This document shows, in pieces, positions 45,484-57,261 of a stretch of 64,000 bases of DNA. Position 1 is the first letter of the stretch; every line of letters starts with the position of its first letter. Location of the stretch: positions 248,001 to 312,000 of the forward strand of contig NZ_JAEKEZ010000038.1 in NCBI RefSeq assembly GCF_016650815.1, in the 5' to 3' direction. The position numbers and the translations under genes were made by a program. The stretch is from Pseudomonas sp. TH31 (GTDB lineage Bacteria > Pseudomonadota > Gammaproteobacteria > Pseudomonadales > Pseudomonadaceae). The notes under the pieces are model-generated. The model saw nothing but the letters and a program-made list of their open reading frames with translations. It was not told the DNA's origin and made no database searches.

Positions 45484-48114
45484 ATGACGGCAAAACCCGC
45501 AGCCAACATCCTCACCACCCCTGAAGGCCAGCGCTTGGCCGGCAGCGAGGCCCAGGACTGGCGCGAGTGGGGGCCCTACTTGAGCGAACGCCAATGGGGC
45601 ACGGTACGCGAGGACTACAGCAGCGATGGTGATGCCTGGCGCTATTTCCCCCACGAACACGCCCGCAGCCGCGCCTATCGCTGGGGCGAGGATGGCCTCG
45701 CCGGGTTCAGCGACAAGGCCCAGCACTGGTGCCTTGGCCTGGGTTTATGGAACGAGCGCGACCCGATTCTCAAGGAACGTCTGTTCGGCCTGAACAACAG
45801 CGAAGGCAACCACGGCGAAGACGTCAAGGAGCTGTATTTCTTCGTCGACGGTGTGCCGAGCCATGCCTACATGCGCATGCTCTACAAATACCCGCAGGCC
45901 GAATTCCCCTATACCGACCTGGTGACCGAAAACGCCCGTCGTGGCCTGGCCGATGCCGAGTACGAAATCCTCGACACCGGTGTGTTCGAGGATGATCGCT
46001 ATTTCGACGTCACCGTGGAGTACGCCAAGCACACCGCCGACGACATCTTCATGCGTGTCACGGTGCACAACCGTTCCGATCAACCGGCGCGCTTGCAGGT
46101 GTTGCCGCAGTTGTGGGCGCGCAACACCTGGAGCTGGATCGTCGGCGGGCAAAAGCCAAGCCTGACCCTTGACGGTAAACAGGTCATGGCCCGCCACCCT
46201 CTACTGCCTGATCGACAGGTCACGGCTTGGGGCGAGGCCGATTGCGAATGGCTGTTCTGCGAAAACGAAAGCAACTTCCCCAAGCTCGATGCTGTGCCGG
46301 CGAGCGGCCCGTTCAAGGACGGGATCAACGATTTCATTGTCGATGGTGCCGCCGACGCGGTGCGTCATGACAGCGGAACAAAGGTCGCCGCGCATTTCAT
46401 CCTGACCTTCGACGCCGGCCAAAGTCGCAGCGTGTTCCTGCGTTTTGCCCCGGCCGGTTCCCCGCAAATCAACGCCCGGACCTTGTTCGAACGCCGCCGG
46501 GCCGAGGCCGATGGCTTCTACGCGGCCCTGCAAACCGAGATCAAGGACGCCGATGCGCGCAACGTTCAACGCCAGGCCCTGGCCGGGTTGCTCTGGTCGA
46601 AACAGCTGTATTACTTCGACGTCAATCAGTGGCTCGACGGCGATCCGACACAACCCGCGCCGCCGCCCGAACGCACGCACATTCGCAACACCCATTGGCG
46701 GCACCTGTCGAATTTCGACATCGTCTCGATGCCCGACACCTGGGAATACCCGTGGTACGCCTCGTGGGACCTGGGCTTTCAAGCGGTGGCGTTTGCGCTG
46801 ATTGATCCGGGGTTCGCCAAACATCAATTGCTGTTGCTGGTCAAGGACCGCTTCATGCACCCCAACGGCCAGTTGCCGGCCTACGAATGGCGCTTTGACG
46901 ACGCCAACCCGCCGGTGCATGCCTGGGCCTGTTGGCGGGTATATCAGCAGGACCGGGCGCTGACCGGCGTCGGTGATATGGATTTCCTTGAGCGAATCTT
47001 CCACAAGTTGCTGCTGAATTTTTCCTGGTGGGTCAACCGCAAGGACGCCGAGGGTCGCAACCTGTTCCAGGGTGGTTTTCTCGGGCTCGACAATATCGCG
47101 CTGTTCGACCGCTCGGCGCTGCTGCCACCCGGTTATCAACTCGATCAGGCCGACGGCACGGCGTGGGTCGCCGCCTATGCACTGGACCTGATGCGCATCG
47201 CCCTGGAACTGGCCAGGCGCAACAGCGTGTATGTCGACATCGCGGTGAAGTTCTTCGAGCACTTCCTCTACATCGCCGGGGCGATCAACAAAATCGACTC
47301 TGACGCCGAAGGCTTGTGGGACGAACAGGATCAGTTTTTCTACGACGTGCTGCACCGCCCCGACGGCGTTAACGAGCCGCTGCGGTTGCGCTCGATTGTT
47401 GGCCTGATGCCGCTGTTCGCCGTGCAGGTGCTGGAGCAGCACGAACACGAAGGCTTGCCGGGTTTGCGCGAGCGTTTGCTCGGGTTTATGCGCCATCGCC
47501 CGGACCTGGCCAGCCTGGTGTCGCGCTGGACCGAACCCGGTGAAGGCAATCGCATGTTGCTGGCGCTGTTGCGGGGTGAACGGACCAAGGACTTGCTCAA
47601 ACGCATGCTCGACGAAAGCGAGTTTCTCTCGCCGTTCGGCATTCGGTCCCTGTCCAAGGCCTTCGCAGAGCAACCCTTCGGCATCCGCATAAACGGCGAC
47701 AGTTTGTGCGCCCGTTATGAACCGGCGGAATCCGAGTCTCGGCTGTACGGCGGCAACTCCAACTGGCGCGGGCCGGTGTGGATGCCGATCAATTACATGC
47801 TGATCGAATCGCTGCGCGAGTTTCACCGTTACTACGACCAGAACTTCTCGGTGGAATACCCGACGGGCTCGGGGTTTCTGGCGACGCTGGAAGAGGTTGC
47901 GGACAGCTTGAGCCAGCGGCTGACCAGGCTGTTTCTAAGGGACGAAGAGGGCAATCGGCCGTCGATGGCTGCGTACGCGCAGTTGCAGGCTGACCCGGCG
48001 AGCCGCGATCTGGTGCTGTTCCATGAATATTTTCATGGCGAGACCGGGCGTGGGTTGGGGGCCAGCCATCAGACCGGGTGGAGTGCGTTGGTGGCGCTGC
48101 TTTTACAACCTTGA
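45484..48114 (+). CDS. MGH1/GH63-type glucosidase
   Basis: 876 residues, intact frame. The N-terminal half is beta-rich (WGPYLSERQWGTVREDYSSDGDAWRYFPHEHARSRAYRWGEDG); the C-terminal half is an (alpha/alpha)6 barrel of the MGH1-like/GH63 type with FDIVSMPDTWEYPWYASWDLGFQAVAFALIDP, where conserved acidic and aromatic residues cluster. A later motif is YGGNSNWRGPVWMPINYMLIESL. No signal peptide. It should remove glucose from an alpha-glucoside or compatible solute. It is 3.6 kb from the glycogen/trehalose block on the opposite strand, which fits glucoside metabolism. Ribosome site weak. Confidence 0.85.
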   Translation: MTAKPAANILTTPEGQRLAGSEAQDWREWGPYLSERQWGTVREDYSSDGDAWRYFPHEHARSRAYRWGEDGLAGFSDKAQHWCLGLGLWNERDPILKERLFGLNNSEGNHGEDVKELYFFVDGVPSHAYMRMLYKYPQAEFPYTDLVTENARRGLADAEYEILDTGVFEDDRYFDVTVEYAKHTADDIFMRVTVHNRSDQPARLQVLPQLWARNTWSWIVGGQKPSLTLDGKQVMARHPLLPDRQVTAWGEADCEWLFCENESNFPKLDAVPASGPFKDGINDFIVDGAADAVRHDSGTKVAAHFILTFDAGQSRSVFLRFAPAGSPQINARTLFERRRAEADGFYAALQTEIKDADARNVQRQALAGLLWSKQLYYFDVNQWLDGDPTQPAPPPERTHIRNTHWRHLSNFDIVSMPDTWEYPWYASWDLGFQAVAFALIDPGFAKHQLLLLVKDRFMHPNGQLPAYEWRFDDANPPVHAWACWRVYQQDRALTGVGDMDFLERIFHKLLLNFSWWVNRKDAEGRNLFQGGFLGLDNIALFDRSALLPPGYQLDQADGTAWVAAYALDLMRIALELARRNSVYVDIAVKFFEHFLYIAGAINKIDSDAEGLWDEQDQFFYDVLHRPDGVNEPLRLRSIVGLMPLFAVQVLEQHEHEGLPGLRERLLGFMRHRPDLASLVSRWTEPGEGNRMLLALLRGERTKDLLKRMLDESEFLSPFGIRSLSKAFAEQPFGIRINGDSLCARYEPAESESRLYGGNSNWRGPVWMPINYMLIESLREFHRYYDQNFSVEYPTGSGFLATLEEVADSLSQRLTRLFLRDEEGNRPSMAAYAQLQADPASRDLVLFHEYFHGETGRGLGASHQTGWSALVALLLQP

Positions 48115-48130
48115 GACCGTATTATCGTTC

Positions 48131-48232
48131 ATCGCGAGCAGGCTCGCTCCCACAGAGTTTTGCGTTGCCTGCACAGATTGTGTGAACACCACAAATCCAA
48201 TGTGGGAGCGGGCTTGCTCGCGAAGAGGCCCT
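48131..48232. repeat. REP pair, GTGGGAGCG type
   Basis: ATCGCGAGCAGGCTCGCTCC at the left and TGTGGGAGCGGGCTTGCTCG at the right, with a 40-base middle. It lies between the convergent ends of the glucosidase and HoxX-like genes. Confidence 0.8.
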
Positions 48233-48248
48233 TAAAGGCGCCGAAAAA

Positions 48249-49966
48249 TCACCCGGCCAACTCAACCTCCCGAACCACCGCCCACTGCGCCACCAACCGC
48301 GACGGCGTCCCACACGCCTTGCGCTTGAATACAAAGTTGCGGCATTTCTCAGCAAACTGCTGGCGGTTCTGCACCATGTCCAGGTGCATCTCTTCCAGCT
48401 CCGCATTCCGGCAATGCTGCATCAGTTGCGTATCGAGCCGGCCCTTGCGCGCGCGAACCTCGGCATACGCCGGATCGCTCAATGCCCCGTTAGCCCGCTG
48501 CAACAACCACAGGCCGAACTCGTCCGGACACCTCGGACCGATTTCCTGAACCATGCCCATTTGCAACGCCTGGGTCGCGCTCACTGGCAGGCATTCCGCG
48601 CTGAGCTTTTGCGCCATGGCCTGGCCCACGGCGCGGGGCAGGCTGTAGGTCCAGTATTCGGAGCCGTACAAACCCATGGTTTTGTAGTGCGGGTTGAGCA
48701 CGATTTCGGCGCGGGCGAAGACAATGTCGGCGGCCAACCCCAGCATCACACCACCGGCTCCGGCGCTGCCGGTCAGGCCGCTGATCACCAGTTGCCGGGC
48801 CATGAGCAGTTCCTGGCAGACATCATCGATCGCCTGAATATTCGCCCAGGCTTCCAGCCCCGGCACGTCGGCCGCCTGAATCACATTCAAGTGCACGCCA
48901 TTGGAAAAACTGCCGCGCCCGCCCTTGATCAGCAACACCCGCGTGTCCCGAGTCTTGGCCCAGCGCAGCGCCTCCACCAGCCGCTGGCACTGCTCGGTAC
49001 TCATGGCGCCGTTGTAGAACTCGAAGGTCAGCTCGCCGACCTGCCCGGATTCGCGATAGCTGATCGGTTGATAGGCTTCGATGTTGAAAGGGGTGGACGC
49101 AATCGACCAGTCGAGGCTCGGCACTTCCCGCAGTTGCTGCGCGAGCACATGCCGAGCCGGGCGCTTGAAGGTTTCTTCGCCAGGCAGCGGCTTGCGGCGC
49201 AGCGAGCCGATCCACAGGCTGGCATCACCGGTCGCCACCAGCACCGCGTCGTCATGCACCGCGAGAATTTCCCCCGGTGTCCCGCTGCGCGCATCCAGAT
49301 GGGCGTCATACAGGTAGTACTGACCGCCGGCCAGGCTGGCCAGCACACCCGGTTGACCGTCCGCGGCGTCGATGCGGCGTTTGATAAAGCGCGAGCAGTC
49401 GTGCCAGCTAAAGGTGCGATCGGCCTGTTTCATGTTCGGCTGCAAGCGACCGCGCACTGGGTGTCGGGTGTCATCCAGCGGCACCGGTACGAATCCGGCG
49501 ATGAACTTTTCCACTACTTCGCGGATGCACAGGATCGCGGCATCGCTGACCCGTCCGTTGTACAACTCGGATTTACGCAGGCCTTGGGGCAGGTTGAATT
49601 CGCACGTGGCCCAGACCGGCCCAGCGTCCATTTCTTCAACGGCCTGCAGCGCGGTGACGCCCCAGCGTTCCAGCTCATGGGTGATCGCCCAGTCCAGGGC
49701 GCTGGCGCCGCGATCGCCGACAATCCCGGGTGAATGATCACTACCGGGCGCCGGGCATTGCTCCATAACTGTTGTGGCACCCGGTCCTTGATAAACGGGC
49801 AGATCACCAGATCCGCGTCGCAGCGTTCGATCTGTTCGCACACCGCGTCTTCGTCGGTAAACAGCACCACGCTGGGCGAGTGACCGGCCTGACGCAACGC
49901 CAGCCAGGCCCGTTGGGTCAGGCCGTTGAACGCCGATGCCAGCACAATGATCTTCAGTGAACGCAT
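48249..49966 (-). CDS. HoxX-like formyltransferase/enoyl-CoA-hydratase fusion, frameshifted
   Basis: About 572 residues after repair. The start MRSLKIIVLASAFNGLTQRAWLALRQAGH is a formyltransferase-like Rossmann domain with the VVIIHPGIVGDRGASALDWAI region. After about residue 290 comes a crotonase/enoyl-CoA-hydratase domain (LLIKGGRGSFSNGVHLNVIQAAD, ISGLTGSAGAGGVMLGLAADIVFA). The C run at 49725-49727 is one short, splitting the domains into two frames. HoxX proteins supply CO for [NiFe]-hydrogenase cofactors from formyl-tetrahydrofolate, but no hydrogenase gene is visible here. Stands alone between repeats, upstream neighbour PIG-L deacetylase. Confidence 0.82.
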
Positions 49967-50006
49967 GATTGCCTCTTCCTTGAGAATGGTCAGCCGCGGC
50001 TCCCAA

Positions 50007-50233
50007 TGAGCCGTCCCTGGCTTTCGATGGAAGCGCGATAGTAGTGACTGGAGGCGGTGGGACAACTGACCGGGATCAACGCTTGTGTCAGCGAGTGTTT
50101 GATCCCGACGAGGTGGTCGAGGCGGGGCAGAGTCTGCTTTTTGATGAGCAAAACATTCTCGCGCTGGCGCGTCCCAAGGGGCATGAGATTGCACGTATCA
50201 CAGCGCGTATTGGGTCAGCATCGAGGGGCGTTA
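50007..50233. other. Intergenic region with an unidentified open frame
   Basis: The plus frame from GTG 50044 reads DQRLCQRVFDPDEVVEAGQSLLFDEQNILALARPKGHEIARITARIG, which looks protein-like, but then runs into a repeat and has no ribosome site or ATG. It may be a gene fragment. Nothing else is recognised before the repeat. Confidence 0.3.
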
Positions 50234-50319
50234 AGATCAAAAGATCGCAGCCTTCGGCAGCTCCTACATGGGAATGCGATTTCCTGTAGGAGCTGCCGAA
50301 GGCTGCGATCTTTGATCTT
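50234..50319. repeat. Inverted repeat, GGAGCTGCCGAAGG family
   Basis: The short-arm form: GATCAAAAGATCGCAGCC... and complement around a short loop. A single REP (GCGAGCGGGCTCGCTCCCAC) follows at 50362-50381. Confidence 0.85.
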
Positions 50320-50411
50320 CCGGCGTCTGGTTATAAACCCATAACTTCTTGGCCTAATTCGCGAGCGGGCTCGCTCCCACATTGGATCTTTGTGATGTTG
50401 ATGACGGTGTT

Positions 50412-51170
50412 TCAGACGAAAACGATTTCATACGGCAAGCGAATCCGCTCCAGCAGCACCCGGGGCAACAGTGGTGCGATGCCGATGGCCGGTTCGCCGT
50501 CGAGTTGGCTGGCGTAGGCGTGGGTCGCGTGGCTTTTGCGGGCGACGGTCCAGGTGTCGAGCCGCATCTTGCGGGCCCGGTGCCAGGGGATCAGCCCTTG
50601 GTCGCGGTTGGACCAGTGCCAGGCCCAGACCGGCATTTCGTTGAACGCCACCCCCGCAATTGCCGCCGCCCTGGCCGTGGCCCGGCCGACGGCGTCATGG
50701 TCATCGTTGCCGTCTTCGCGCCAGGTGCTGAACAGCACATCGCCAGGTCGCAGGTAGCGCGCAATGTAGTGCGCCAATTGTTGTTCGCGTTCGGCCAGCG
50801 CGTTATCAGCGAAGCCGCCGCGAATCCATTTCAGGCTGTGCATCGGCAGCCCGAGGCGGCGCAAGGCTTCGACACTTTCCTGAGGGCGGAACACGCTCAA
50901 GCGTTTCTCCGACCACTGCTGCGAGCCTGGATGGCTGGCGCTGCCGTCGGTAATCGAGATCAATTGCAGGGGATGGCCGAGGGTGGACAATAATTGCAGC
51001 AAGCCGCCGCACATGACCACTTCGTCGCCGGGATGCGGGGCGACCACCACGGCGCGTGCGCCTTCGGGGACCAGGGACTGGGTGTTGATGACCGGGATGT
51101 TGTCCAGTTGCGCTGCGTTGTTCCAGATCTGTGCAGGGGCGCTGCTTTCGCTGATGAAGACCGATTTCAT
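50412..51170 (-). CDS. PIG-L/LmbE-family deacetylase
   Basis: 252 residues from the ATG at 51170 (GGACGTGACCCC upstream). The N-terminal motif VVVAPHPGDEVVMCGG (about 42-57) is the zinc-site loop, with HPGDE in place of the more common HPDDE. A later DGNDDHDAVGR supplies the second metal His/Asp set. These enzymes remove acetyl groups from N-acetylglucosamine-type sugars. In related Pseudomonas the gene sits with an acyl-CoA-dehydrogenase-like gene, whose truncated fragment lies upstream here. Substrate unknown. Confidence 0.88.
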   Translation of the reverse strand: MKSVFISESSAPAQIWNNAAQLDNIPVINTQSLVPEGARAVVVAPHPGDEVVMCGGLLQLLSTLGHPLQLISITDGSASHPGSQQWSEKRLSVFRPQESVEALRRLGLPMHSLKWIRGGFADNALAEREQQLAHYIARYLRPGDVLFSTWREDGNDDHDAVGRATARAAAIAGVAFNEMPVWAWHWSNRDQGLIPWHRARKMRLDTWTVARKSHATHAYASQLDGEPAIGIAPLLPRVLLERIRLPYEIVFV

Positions 51171-51426
51171 GGGGTCACGTCCTTGTTCTGTCTCGCCCTC
51201 AGTCGTGCACAACGCTTGTTGATCAAGCCTGGCAGACCCGTGAAGGCTGGTTGATGGCAAACTGCTGCGCTCCGAACCCTGGATTGCAGCGACCAGAGTA
51301 TTGCTCATGCAGCGCTATTCGTCGCCTCGCTGTTTCATCTGATCCGGTTTTTTTAATCAAACTGTACCCTGTTCCGCAAAAAACCACCGAAACCACCCCG
51401 TACCCGACTGCCCAGACGGCCGCTGG

Positions 51427-51697
51427 TCAGCGCTCGCAGCCCATGGCTCCAGGTGATGTTCGCGCCACAACGTTCCAGTTGCCGGACCTGTGCACCGGGT
51501 CACTGTCGACAATCGTCGAGGAGCGGTCGTGGCCAGCGACCTCGGCCAGCCGCTGAAAGCGTTCCAGCGTCTGGCCGTTGCCCGGCAGCGGCAGTTGATC
51601 GAAACCAGCCTCCACCAACGCCCGCAAGCAGCGGCCCAGAGCCTGAGTGTCGGCGTAATGCGCTGGCGATTGTTGGAGAAACGCTTGAAGGTCCATT

Positions 51698-51705
<8 letters not shown>
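51427..51705 (-). pseudogene. Truncated acyl-CoA-dehydrogenase-like N-terminus
   Basis: The frame starts 8 bases inside glgX (start ATG 51705 or 51696) and gives MDLQAFLQQSPAHYADTQALGRCLRALVEAGFDQLPLPG, then GQTLERFQRLAEVAGHD. This resembles the start of the acyl-CoA-dehydrogenase-like protein often placed between glgX and a PIG-L gene. After about residue 65 the likeness ends (SSTIVDSDPVHRSGNWNV), and only 257 bases remain before the PIG-L start, too few for the usual about 370-residue protein. An internal deletion is likely. The 51171-51426 stretch holds no gene. Confidence 0.45.
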
Positions 51706-53857
<2,152 letters not shown>

Positions 53858-53911
53858 AGATGCTCCTGCAAATGGGTGATGCAAACGGTGTAATACCGCT
53901 CGGTCATATTG

Positions 53912-54004
53912 GGTAGGAGCTGCCGAAGGCTCGGGCCGCGTTCGGACGATCTTTTGATCTTGCTTAAAAAGTCAAAAGATCGCAGCCTGCGGCAGCTCCT
54001 ACAG
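53912..54004. repeat. Asymmetric inverted repeat, GGAGCTGCCGAAGG family
   Basis: The left arm has the extended GCTCGGGCCGCGTTCGGACG module. The right arm has the short GATCGCAGCCTGCGGCAGC with one change (CTGCGG for CTTCGG). It lies between glgX and the DUF2934 gene. Confidence 0.8.
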
Positions 54005-54096
54005 GGGAACGGCGGCGTTCCGATTTTTTCAGGGCAAGCGCGCCCACGGTGGCGAGCGGGCTCGCCACGAGTTCAATCAGCACAAGGCGTTAAGCG

Positions 54097-54447
54097 TCAG
54101 ACCGCGGGCGGTTTTTTCGCGGTGCGCGGTTTCTTCTCGGCGGCTTTTTCGCCCGGCGGCGTTACTTTCGCCGCCGCTGCGCCAGGTTTGGCTTTGGTTT
54201 TAGCCGCCGCTGCGGTGGCTTTGCTATCGAGCTTGCCGTTGAGTTTGCTGTCGGTTTTGGCGGCGGCAGGTTTGGCTGCGGAGGTTTTGCCCGCGGCAGC
54301 TTTTGGCGACTTCCTGGGCGCCAGGGCTTCAGCTTCGGCCAGTTTGCGCGCCATCTCCCAATGGCGGCTTTCCTCGCCAACGGGCTTGCCTTCCGATTCC
54401 CAGATTTGATAGGCGAACTCGCGGATGCGTTTATCGTCGGTGCTCAT
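54097..54447 (-). CDS. DUF2934 protein with Lys/Ala-rich tail
   Basis: 116 residues. The N-terminal 45 residues are a DUF2934 domain (RIREFAYQIWESEGKPVGEESRHWEMARKLAEAEAL). The remainder is low-complexity Lys/Ala/Pro (KSPKAAAGKTSAAKPAAAK and similar), resembling a histone H1-type tail, so DNA or polyanion binding is plausible but unproven. It follows treY by 21 bases on the same strand, so it belongs to the trehalose operon. Other Pseudomonas carry a small protein at this place. Confidence 0.82.
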   Translation of the reverse strand: MSTDDKRIREFAYQIWESEGKPVGEESRHWEMARKLAEAEALAPRKSPKAAAGKTSAAKPAAAKTDSKLNGKLDSKATAAAAKTKAKPGAAAAKVTPPGEKAAEKKPRTAKKPPAV

Positions 54448-54468
54448 CGCAATGCTCCTGAACTGAAC

Positions 54469-57261
54469 TCAAGTTTGGATAGTTTGGATAAAGAGATTGA
54501 CCGGGAAATCCCCCAGCGCGGCGCTGATGTTAAGCGCCCTGTTTTTTGTGACTGCTGTGTTTGAAAAAAGTCCCTTCAGGTTTTCGCCTGGGGCGGCGAA
54601 CGGTAATTGGACCCGCGTATCGCCCCACAGCAGCGCGTCGACCTGAGGTTCGGCACTGTTTTCCAGCAACCCGGCACACCGTATCGGTACGATCACGATG
54701 GCGCGTTTTCCTGCCCGCGAGCGGGTAAACGCCAGCACTCGATGCGCCTCGCTGCCGAGGACTTCAAGGGCTTGATACGGCCCTTGGCGAAACAGCTCGG
54801 CATGCTCGGCGCGCAGGTTCAACGTAGCGGCGATCAAGCGTTGCTTGATGCGCCCGTCACGCCAGTTCGCCAACAGCCCGGCAAGTCCGGTGACGCTTGC
54901 AGGGACTGCTGACGACTGACGTAATCCACCGGCCGGCGGTTGTCCGGATCGACCAGGGTAAAGTCCCAAAAGTCGTCGCCCTGATAGAGATCCGGCACCC
55001 CAGGCACGGTCATGCGCAGCAAGGTTTGCGCCAAACCATTCAACGCGCCCGGCGCGGCAATCGCCTGGGCGGCTTCACCGAGGGCCGAACGCAACGGCTG
55101 GCCTTCGGGGCTGAGCAACAGACGATTGAGGAAGGCCTCACAGGTCTGTTCGTAAGCGTCGTTCGGCGCGCTCCAGCTGCTTTGCAACTTGGCCTCGCGC
55201 AGGGCTTTTTGCTGCCATTGCCACAGGCGTTCAGCGTAGCCCGCCAGCGCCGTTTGATCGTCGCTGCGCAAGGTCAACGGCCAACTGCCGAGGATTGCCT
55301 GATAGAGAATCAACTCGTCGCCCGCCGAAGGCGCGCTGTCGTCGGTGCGCAGTTCGCGGGCCAGGGTTCGCCAGTGTTCGACCTGTTCGACATACCAGCC
55401 GCTGCGTTCGCTCAACACCGCGAGCCGAGCGCGGGTGTCTTCGCCGCGCTTGTGGTCGTGGGTCGCGGTGGCCAGCAAATTGTTGGGGAAGGCTTCGAAG
55501 CGTTGCAGGCAGGCTTGGTGAAAGTCACTGACCGGCGCACTGAACTGTTCGGTGCTGAACCCCACGTCATTGCGCGACAGCAACACCGCCGAGCGATAGA
55601 ACGCGGTGTCTTCCACGGCCTTGGCCGCAGCAGGAGACGTCAGTTGCTGGAAACGCACGCAAGCGTGTTTGAGGATCTTGCGTTGACGACCCACCGGGCG
55701 TTTGCGCCAGGGCTCGCCGCCGAGCCAGCCGGCCAGGCAATCGAGCACCGGCCAGTCGGCCTCGCCCAGGGTCTGGCGCGCACCGTCCATGGCTTGCCGA
55801 AAAAAACATCGTCTTCAGCGCAGCGGCCACGAGGGCTGATATAGGTTCGGTACACCGGGAAGTGCACGATCAATTCCTGCAACGCCCGGCGAATCGCGCC
55901 GAGGGTCAGGTCGCGGCTCATCAGGTCATCCCGGGCCACTTGCAGCAAGGCCTGGGCGACGCTTTCGAAATCCCCGGCCAGCGAACCGTTGAGGATTTGC
56001 TGGCGCGCCAATCGCGCTTCCTGGATGAACTCGGCGGGCCGTTCGCTGTGGCGGCTCCACAGCTCACCCAAGGTTTGGGCACCGGCCGGATCATGTTGCA
56101 GCAGCGACAACTGGTTCATGAATTCGTAACCGGTGGTGCCATCCACCGACCAGTCGCGGTGCAGGGTTTCGCCTTCGCCGAGGATCTTCTCGACGTAGAT
56201 CGGCAAGTGCCGTTGCGGTGACAGACTGTCGACCCGACGACGCAGTTTGCGGCAATAACCCCGTGGGTCGGCGAGGCCGTCGATATGGTCGATGCGTAAA
56301 CCGTCCACCAGGCCTTCGGCAATCAGCTCGAAAATTTTTGCGTGGGTGGCTTCAAACACCGCCGGGCGCTCGACGCGCAAACCGCCGAGTTCATTGACAT
56401 CGAAAAAGCGCCGCCAGTTGATGTCATCCGCCGCCGTGCGCCAACTGGCCAGGCGATAACTCTGGCGCTCCAGCAGGTTGTGCAGGTTCTGGAAACCGTC
56501 CGGGGTGAGCGAGTCATAGGCGCCAAGCTGCTGCTCGATGGCGTGCTGTATCGCCGGGTCGGCGGTCAGTTCACGCAGCTCTTCTTGCAGGGGAATCGCC
56601 AGGCTGTGGGCGTCGGTCTGGTAGCTCAGGGCGGTGAAGCGGTCGGCGAGAAACTTCAGCTGCTCGGTCTGTTCGGCATTGAGGCGCTCGTCAGGCTTGA
56701 GCAGTTCGCCGTAGTGAGTCGGGCAAATTGGAAAGTGATGGTCGTAGTGCTCGACATAAAACGCGCCGTGTCCGGCATCGAAGCGCAGGGGCAGCGTGCC
56801 GTCCTGCAACGCGACGCCGTAGTCGCTACCCAGGAATGGCAGCAGTAACTGGCCTTCCATCAGTGGGTCGGGTGAATGCCACTGGATGTCGAAAAACTCG
56901 CCGTAGGGACTCAGGCGTCCCCATTCCAGCAAGTCCAGCCACCACGGGTTGTCACTGCCGCCGACGGCCATGTGGTTGGAGACGATGTCGAGGATCAGGC
57001 CCATCTGTTGCTGGCGCAGCGCATCGACCAGCCGCCGCAATGCCGCTTCACCGCCCAGCTCCGGGTTGACGCTAGTCGGGTCCACCACGTCGTAGCCGTG
57101 CATGGACCCGGCCCGGCGCTGAGCAGCGGCGAGGCGTAGACATGGCTGATGCCCAGGCTGGCAAAGTACGGCACCAGTGGCACCGCGTCGTCGAGGCTGA
57201 AGCCTTTATGAAATTGCAGCCGCAGGGTCGCCCGCAGCGGTTGGATAAGCGCTTGATTCAT
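54469..57261 (-). CDS. treY: Maltooligosyl trehalose synthase TreY, three frameshifts
   Basis: About 931 residues after repair. It rearranges the reducing-end alpha-1,4 bond of maltodextrin to alpha,alpha-1,1. It starts TLRLQFHKGFSLDDAVPLVPYFASLGISHVYASPLL, with GH13 motifs MHGYDVVDPTSVNPELGGE, DIVSNHMAV, DGLRIDHIDGLADP and later TATHDHKRGEDTRARLAVLSE. The frame breaks at about 57111-57114 (G/C run one short), 55800-55806 (A run one short, expected DDVFFRQAMDGARQ) and 54878-54882 (expected SPDLAGLLANWRDGR). The start overlaps malQ by 4 bases. It works with TreZ to make trehalose. Confidence 0.93.

Noticed and set aside
46201..47826. 541-residue antisense ORF opposite the glucosidase
   Set aside because: High-GC third-position shadow; the opposite strand encodes a clear conserved enzyme.
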